Below, piece by piece: positions 59,108 through 64,000 of a DNA stretch of 64,000 nucleotides (position 1 is its first letter; every line of letters starts with the position of its first letter). The DNA lies in NCBI GenBank assembly GCA_964649415.1, contig CAZYSK010000017.1:26666-90665 (forward strand), read 5' to 3'. This DNA comes from CAZYSK01 sp964649415. Lineage in GTDB: Bacteria > Chloroflexota > Anaerolineae > B4-G1. The notes below the pieces were generated by a model. That model was not told where the DNA came from. It ran no database searches and worked only from the letters and a program-made list of their open reading frames with translations. The position numbers and the translations under genes are program-made.

Positions 59108-61393
59108 ATGCCAAGTAGACCAGGTATTCCTGCCGATATTGCAAGGGAAATCTTGACCGAGTCTGGACATCGATGCGCAGTCTGTGGTGAAGGATGTCCT
59201 CTTGAGCGAGCGCATATCGTGCCCTGGCGTGAGTCAAGAGAACACAAGGCGGAAAACCTGATTTGCTTATGCGCAAATTGCCATCAACGAGCAGACAATG
59301 AACACTGGGGCGAGAAAGCCTTGCATGCGTATAAAGAGAGGCCGTGGGTTCTCAGGCGATCCGATCATCCCAACCCTGCCTCCGGTTCAATGACAAGGGT
59401 TGAACTGAGGCTAGGTTTGCAGCTAGAGCGTTTTCTCGAACAGGACAAGGGATATCTGCAAAGCTCATTGTCAGGTTACCTCGGAATCCCGCCGGAGGCT
59501 GTTCAAATAGTCAGGATAGAAAAAAGCACCAGCATAAGGGTCGCTATTGAGCTTCCGACAGAAAGCGCAGAACGATTAGCAAGCGCATATGAAGAGAAAG
59601 AGCCAGAACTGATCAGATACTTGGCTCCCACAGTTCTAATCGGCCTTTATGCCGACATCCATCGGGATGGGAAACGATATGTTGGCACGATAGTTGGAGA
59701 AAGTACAAGCAGGGAGTTTCGGTTGGCGGTAGCACATGAGACGATCCGCGAGCAAGATATCATCGCTGTAGATGCCGAACTGCGCCAACCGGAGGGCGGC
59801 ACTGTACCTGAGAAGATTCGCGTATGGGCCAAAGTGCAACGCATCGAGCGTCTGAACCCACTTTTTCCCGCCGAGGCCGGCCACGAGTTGGCTGCAACAC
59901 GAACGGACCCCTTTGACACCGTACTGTCATTGAGTAGGGAGATGGTCACAGCAGTCTGCCAAGTCTTGGGCGCTGAACCATTGGGTGGCAGCGCTAGCGG
60001 CAAACTAGATCACTTGCGTTACCCGCCGCAACCTGCCTCCAGTGCCTATCGCCCTGATTCTACAGATATTGCTCGTATAGTCTTGGGAGAACTCGAACAA
60101 AGAAAAGACCGTGCTTTGGACATCGCTACTCTCTCTAATCGTCCCGCAGTGGACGTAGCAGTAGATGGTCATGCAATCGTTACTCGTCATTTAGCCATTC
60201 TGGCTATGACCGGCGCCGGCAAGAGTTGGACAGCGCGACGAATCATCGAGGAACTGGCAGCCAAGAACTATCCCATCGTCATCTTCGACCCACATGGGGA
60301 TTACACTGGCCTGGCTGATGTGCCAGGACTCAAGGAGCGAGTGCGTCGATATTACGCTCAGTTTCCTATCTTTGAAGAAGATAGTGGGACGGTGGCTGAG
60401 ATCGTCAACACCCTGGGCTATGCTCTGACCGATACGATGAGCACCCGCTTCGATGACGTTTTTCACGCCGCCGGTACGTTCATCGTGGACGATTCGGATG
60501 AGATGAAACAACGAGTCGAGTGGTTGGCGCGAACGATTGGCAAACCCGATCTGCTTACCTATGGCGTGAAACTAGATATGTGGCTGATTGCCAACTTGGC
60601 TGAGGCAGGGGAAATGGTATTGCGGCAAGATGAAGAGGGGGTAAAACGTCAACTTGCGGATTGGGGCTGGACAGGGTTTGGCAACTACTCAGGAACAGAC
60701 CGGCGAACATTGGAGGGCATCAAGAAGCGCGCCTACCGGGCTGCAGCAGCACTTCGTCGCATGGAACAGACCAATCAGAGAATTGCCAGTAGTGCTCAAC
60801 CACTCCCTACCGACCGAAAGGAATTGGTATCGTATGGTCAAGTCAGCGTCGTCGCTCTAGCTGGCTATACAGGTGATTTTCAAGCGACAATCTACAGCAT
60901 TATTGCTGACGACATCTTTGAGGCGCGAGTGAGAGACGATCTCAAGCTCCCTGTTCTCTTGCTGCTAGAAGAGGCACACAACTTTGCTCCAGCCCGGGCC
61001 GCCATACCAGCCGAGCAACGCGCCATCACCACCACCAAACAGATCGCGCAAGAAGGCCGCAAGTTTGGCGTGGGCCTGATCCTCGTCAGCCAACGCCCAT
61101 CGCGCCTGGACGAGACCACACTCTCTCAGTGCAACTCTTACATCATTATGCGGATGGTCAACCCCGCTGACCAGAACTTTGTGCGACGAGTGGTAGAGAC
61201 CCTGGCTGAAGATGAGGCCAAACTGTTGCCAGATCTAGATGTGGGCGAGGCTATTCTGTCCGGGCAGTTGATCAATTTTCCTGTACTAGTCAAGGTAAAG
61301 GAGCCAGAATCCAAGGGGGAGCGGGAAGAACGGGATGCATTTGAAGTTCTAGAGGAAGCATACGCCGGTATCGCTAATCAGGCACGAGGATGA
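59108..61393 (+). CDS. HNH endonuclease fused to HerA-like ATPase
   Basis: A 761-aa fusion. Residues of about 15-65 are an HNH nuclease: CAVCGEGC, AHIVPW (His 36) and LICLCANCHQ with zinc Cys and His 59. A short alpha/beta domain of unknown type spans about 97-180. A HAS-barrel (GTIVGESTSREFRLAVAHETI) precedes the HerA ATPase: Walker A AMTGAGKSWTARR near 367, Walker B LLLLEEAHNFAPARAA near 617, and SQRPSRLDETTLSQCNSYI with the arginine-finger region after it. HerA forms a hexameric DNA motor with NurA. Direct fusion to HNH is unusual. Confidence 0.9.
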   Translation: MPSRPGIPADIAREILTESGHRCAVCGEGCPLERAHIVPWRESREHKAENLICLCANCHQRADNEHWGEKALHAYKERPWVLRRSDHPNPASGSMTRVELRLGLQLERFLEQDKGYLQSSLSGYLGIPPEAVQIVRIEKSTSIRVAIELPTESAERLASAYEEKEPELIRYLAPTVLIGLYADIHRDGKRYVGTIVGESTSREFRLAVAHETIREQDIIAVDAELRQPEGGTVPEKIRVWAKVQRIERLNPLFPAEAGHELAATRTDPFDTVLSLSREMVTAVCQVLGAEPLGGSASGKLDHLRYPPQPASSAYRPDSTDIARIVLGELEQRKDRALDIATLSNRPAVDVAVDGHAIVTRHLAILAMTGAGKSWTARRIIEELAAKNYPIVIFDPHGDYTGLADVPGLKERVRRYYAQFPIFEEDSGTVAEIVNTLGYALTDTMSTRFDDVFHAAGTFIVDDSDEMKQRVEWLARTIGKPDLLTYGVKLDMWLIANLAEAGEMVLRQDEEGVKRQLADWGWTGFGNYSGTDRRTLEGIKKRAYRAAAALRRMEQTNQRIASSAQPLPTDRKELVSYGQVSVVALAGYTGDFQATIYSIIADDIFEARVRDDLKLPVLLLLEEAHNFAPARAAIPAEQRAITTTKQIAQEGRKFGVGLILVSQRPSRLDETTLSQCNSYIIMRMVNPADQNFVRRVVETLAEDEAKLLPDLDVGEAILSGQLINFPVLVKVKEPESKGEREERDAFEVLEEAYAGIANQARG

Positions 61394-62427
61394 ATCCTTT
61401 GCTGGTTGTTGCTGGTCTTAGCCTGAAAAACTTGAAACCAAGGGTATGGGACCCGACCTCGCCTTACTATCTACCAGGTTTGCAGGCGATAATGGTCTCC
61501 TATGCCGACTTTGACCGGATGCCAGCAAGGCGTCGCAAGGCGATGGAGAAAGGCCTTCGTATTTATCTTGGGATTCCTAATGCAGTATCAATCTATTTGG
61601 ATAATGGGGCTTTTTACTTCCTCCGTAAAGGCGGTGAAGTGCCCCGGCAGGAATATGAGGACTTCGTCCGCCAGGCTAAACCTGACTGGTATGCTATACC
61701 CCAGGATTATATCCCCACTCCACGTATGAGCGATGCTGAACAAGTGGATTGCTTACGCAAGACAATGCAAGTCAATCGAACCTATCAGCGCGATGGTTAT
61801 GTGCCCGTCATCCACATTAGTCGTCAATTGAATACATACCTGCAGCGGTTTTTCGAAGATAAACAGCTGTGCACCAAACCCTCTGTGGCCTTGGGAGGCA
61901 TTGTGCCCAATCTGTTACGTGCTCGTAAAGCTATGCCATACCAGGATGTGCTGGATGGTCTTAGGCAGGCACGCGCCAGGTTGTCAGACAAGAGATTGCA
62001 CGTATTTGGCATCGGCGGTACGGCCACACTGCATCTGGCAGCACTTCTGGATGTGGACTCAGTAGATTCATCGGGCTGGCGCAACCGGGCTGCACGAGGC
62101 ATTGTTCAGTTGCCAGGTCGTGGTGACCGAATAGTGGCCAACCTTGGCAACTGGCGCGGGCGAAAACCGGACGAGAGGGAGTGGAATGCATTGGCAGCCT
62201 GCACATGTCCGGCTTGCCGGCGGTCCGGTGTCGAGGGACTGAAGTCTAGTGGTATACAGGGCTTTTGCAATCGTGCCACACATAACTTGTGGACGCTTCT
62301 TGATGAAGCACTACAGATTGAAGAAACCTTGACCAATGGAACGTATGAAACCTGGTATAGCCGCCACGTTGACAACTCGATCTATAGGCCACTGATTGAT
62401 TATGTACTGAGACAACGAGAAGGCTAA
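61390..62427 (+). CDS. tRNA-guanine transglycosylase-like protein (DpdA type)
   Basis: A 345-aa TGT-fold protein, overlapping the HerA gene by ATGA. IYLDNGAFYFL (Asp 71) matches the base-binding DSGGF-type loop. HVFGIGGTATLHLAALLDVDS and VDSSGWRNRAARG (Asp 226) match the nucleophile region. CTCPAC (Cys 271, 273, 276) with His 298 forms the TGT zinc site. DpdA relatives put a 7-deazaguanine base into DNA instead of tRNA. That role here is inferred from its HerA/NurA/transporter neighbours. The host's ordinary tgt is not in the window. Confidence 0.82.
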   Translation: MNPLLVVAGLSLKNLKPRVWDPTSPYYLPGLQAIMVSYADFDRMPARRRKAMEKGLRIYLGIPNAVSIYLDNGAFYFLRKGGEVPRQEYEDFVRQAKPDWYAIPQDYIPTPRMSDAEQVDCLRKTMQVNRTYQRDGYVPVIHISRQLNTYLQRFFEDKQLCTKPSVALGGIVPNLLRARKAMPYQDVLDGLRQARARLSDKRLHVFGIGGTATLHLAALLDVDSVDSSGWRNRAARGIVQLPGRGDRIVANLGNWRGRKPDEREWNALAACTCPACRRSGVEGLKSSGIQGFCNRATHNLWTLLDEALQIEETLTNGTYETWYSRHVDNSIYRPLIDYVLRQREG

Positions 62428-62544
62428 TGCAAAAGAGGTGATGCCAATCCGCATCATCTCTCTTGGTACGGTGGTTTGTCAGATGGTCTCCCTATGGCGT
62501 GTTGGCGACACGATCGCGCCTGGATGTGGGCGTCTGGGCTGATA

Positions 62545-62622
62545 GAGCTAAGCCCTGCGGGCTGAAATCCAGCCCCCGGAGGGGGCTTCGCTGGCTTAGC
62601 CAAGCGCTTTAGCCCAGCGGGG
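62545..62622. repeat. Hairpin cluster (family G)
   Basis: Consecutive stems: AGCCCTGCGGGCT, AGCCCCCGGAGGGGGCT and TGGCTTAGCCA, followed by GCGCTTTAGCCCAGCGGGG. The AGCCC/GGGCT words recur in both orientations. It lies about 120 bp past the TGT-like gene and could act as its terminator or mark an island edge. Confidence 0.5.
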
Positions 62623-63614
62623 TGCGCCAAACCACCAACACCCAAGGGCGGAGACTACCCCGTCTTGGGCATTGCGAAAAGCCAAGTGGCGATCTGCTGG
62701 GTCAAAACGCACATCAACGATCTGGCCCGCATAGGTAACGCCGACGTAGTACAGATGTGGTCTAACAGCGACTTGATCTACCTGAGACGCCCTGTGAGGC
62801 CAGGTGTAGCAGGCCAGGAATTAACCGACACGCCGAAGGTCAATCAGCATCTAGCGTGTAAGTGCGTAATGGAACACTCGCCCCGGAATGGGCTGCTATG
62901 GGCGGACGCCCTTGGCATTCACCGGCGTGAGACGGGAGAACACAGTTGTGCTTGAGACGCCCCGTCCAGAGCCAACTGCAAGGCTAGCACGTCGGCCAGA
63001 GGGCACGGCTCCTCGATCCAATCAAGAAGAGTGTCTCGACGACGCTCGACGTGTATGGTAGGTATGTTGTCAACGAGGCAACAAGGTACCCTTTTCACCG
63101 ACAGCGCGTAATAGGCGTTTGTCGGCTACCCCTCGGTGGGATTTTGGGTCCAAGAACGGTCGAAACCTTCCTTATCACCGGCTAAGTGGCTTATCAAGCC
63201 GCCAGTCCTGGCATCTACAAACATCTATTGCGCAATCTCACTTTGCCCGACATGATTTCGTGAGACTCGACACGTTGCAGTGTTCTAATCGGGTCGATCT
63301 GTGATAGAGCATAAGTTTCGAGCAATGTCTAGCCACCAGACAGTTTCGGAACAAGGCAACGTCAGACCCTCCCCATATACTCTATGTTCGACAACGGCTT
63401 GAACCGCCAGTAGCGGTGGCTGTCCGACATGGCAAACTGGCAACCGCGATTCCTACAAATGTTACCTACGCACTGTCAGTGAGAATAGTGCACTCTTACG
63501 GTGTTGACAGTAGTATCCCTCCCGGAAGCTACAGGCACCGAGCGCCAACGGTGCCGTTTCTTGCCCACGACACGACCCGTAGCTATAATGATGGCTGGTG
63601 AGCCACAAGGATCC

Positions 63615-63652
63615 CGCGGACGTTGACCATGCGTCCGCGGCCATCGACCATA
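63615..63652. repeat. Family C palindrome near the window end
   Basis: CCGCGGAC, 11 nt, GTCCGCGG, followed 21 bp after its inner GACCAT by a second GACCAT. This has the same stem and 21-bp period as the repeat in rimO, in reverse orientation. Confidence 0.75.
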
Positions 63653-63664
63653 CATCCTTTTGCA

Positions 63665-63964
63665 ATGCTATCGCTTGAGCAGCAGGAGACCTATCGCCGG
63701 CGTTACGCCGGCATCCGCCCCGGGTGGCGGCCCAGCAGCCACGTCTACCAGGACATGGTGGCCGCACGCATGTCCCCTGGCGCGCGCGTGCTTGACCTGG
63801 GCTGCGGCAGGGGCGGGGTGATGGAGCGGCTGCACCCCGGTGCCGGCTTCGTCGCCGGGCTCGACCCAGACCTACAGTCGTTGCGTGAGCACCGGGCACT
63901 ATCGTCCTCACAGAGGCGCCATTCCGATGGCGCACCGGCACTGGCTGTTCAACGACAACTATAA
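63665..63964 (+). pseudogene. Truncated class I SAM-dependent methyltransferase
   Basis: The N-terminal about 77 residues are a recognisable methyltransferase: MLSLEQQETYRRRYAGIRPG, the SAM loop VLDLGCGRGGVMERL, and the motif II Asp in GLDPD. After LREHRA the sequence turns into unrelated residues and stops. The rest of the fold (motifs III-VI) is missing. No clean continuation is visible in other frames before the window ends. A family C repeat lies immediately upstream, where the promoter should be. Confidence 0.6.
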
Positions 63965-64000
63965 TTACCCATTGATGACAATTAGAAATGCCCACTAGGG

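Larger units (their letters stand above)
62428..63664. other. Gene-poor, hairpin-rich interval
   Basis: About 1.2 kb with no convincing gene. Short frames such as 62665-62955 lack ribosome-binding sites and typical composition. Contains a cluster of hairpins at 62545-62622 and a family C element at its end. Confidence 0.55.

Noticed and set aside
62665..62955. 96-codon frame after the TGT-like gene
   Set aside because: No ribosome-binding site, no family resemblance and composition like non-coding sequence.

Overview
The window is 64 kb of GC-rich bacterial chromosome, most like a Chloroflexota (Anaerolineae-type) anaerobe. The reasons are lifestyle genes for fermentation of 2-oxoacids through ferredoxin and ADP-forming acyl-CoA synthetase, membrane Ser/Thr kinases with Thr/Pro-rich outer regions, many SH3-type cell-wall proteins, a secreted protein ending in a YLPLVMK motif, and a genome littered with short palindromic repeats. 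The taxon is inference, since no rRNA is present.

Layout. (1) 11-9123: a 2-oxoacid:ferredoxin oxidoreductase (alpha, beta, gamma), a small membrane protein, an ADP-forming acyl-CoA synthetase, a tandem universal stress protein, alanine dehydrogenase and a CoA-transferase. Together these fit amino acid or 2-oxoacid fermentation with ATP made from acyl-CoA. (2) 9207-20539: a secreted beta-helix protein, then mostly housekeeping genes (rimO, a rodZ-like gene, rplI, tRNA-Leu, tRNA-Cys, an M23/SH3 protein, sppA, tyrS, a Ser/Thr kinase). (3) 20822-31756: membrane and envelope genes (DUF1648-type protein, DUF92, phosphodiesterase, cupin, M23, carotenoid protein, signal peptidase I, two membrane-anchored coiled-coil proteins), a homocysteine methyltransferase and an FAD oxidoreductase. 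(4) 31782-42552, minus strand: methyltransferase, RidA, a PIN remnant, a geranylgeranyl-reductase-type oxidoreductase, and a probable operon of ECF transporter, class III aminotransferase and an ATP-cone kinase behind a LarA-family gene. (5) 42606-43409: divergent consensus promoters sharing one palindrome, two small hydrophobic peptide genes each followed by an intrinsic terminator, and a 68-residue basic protein. (6) 43611-53134: uracil-DNA glycosylase, a putative papain-like protein, GH3 and GH130 glycan genes, DUF6125, a phosphatase, a Tat-type DUF362 lipoprotein, a glycosidase and tRNA-Asn. (7) 53357-56035: a decayed segment bounded by a 44-bp direct repeat carrying a promoter, with a truncated, stop-interrupted regulator and an inverted-repeat remnant. 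(8) 56239-62427: a tight five-gene operon of AT-richer, foreign-looking sequence: YhhQ/QueT-type queuosine-precursor transporter, DUF6884/YaaA-like protein, NurA-like nuclease, HNH-HerA ATPase fusion and a tRNA-guanine-transglycosylase (DpdA-like) protein. (9) 62428-64000: gene-poor, hairpin-rich DNA and a broken methyltransferase.

The most interesting element is region 8. It pairs a 7-deazaguanine precursor transporter and a base-exchange enzyme with a HerA-NurA/HNH nuclease motor, which suggests a DNA-modification-based restriction (defence) system. The second theme is at least six families of small palindromic repeats, several lying in frame inside rimO, the rodZ-like gene, the ECF S-component, GH130, DUF6125, RidA and FAD-oxidoreductase genes.
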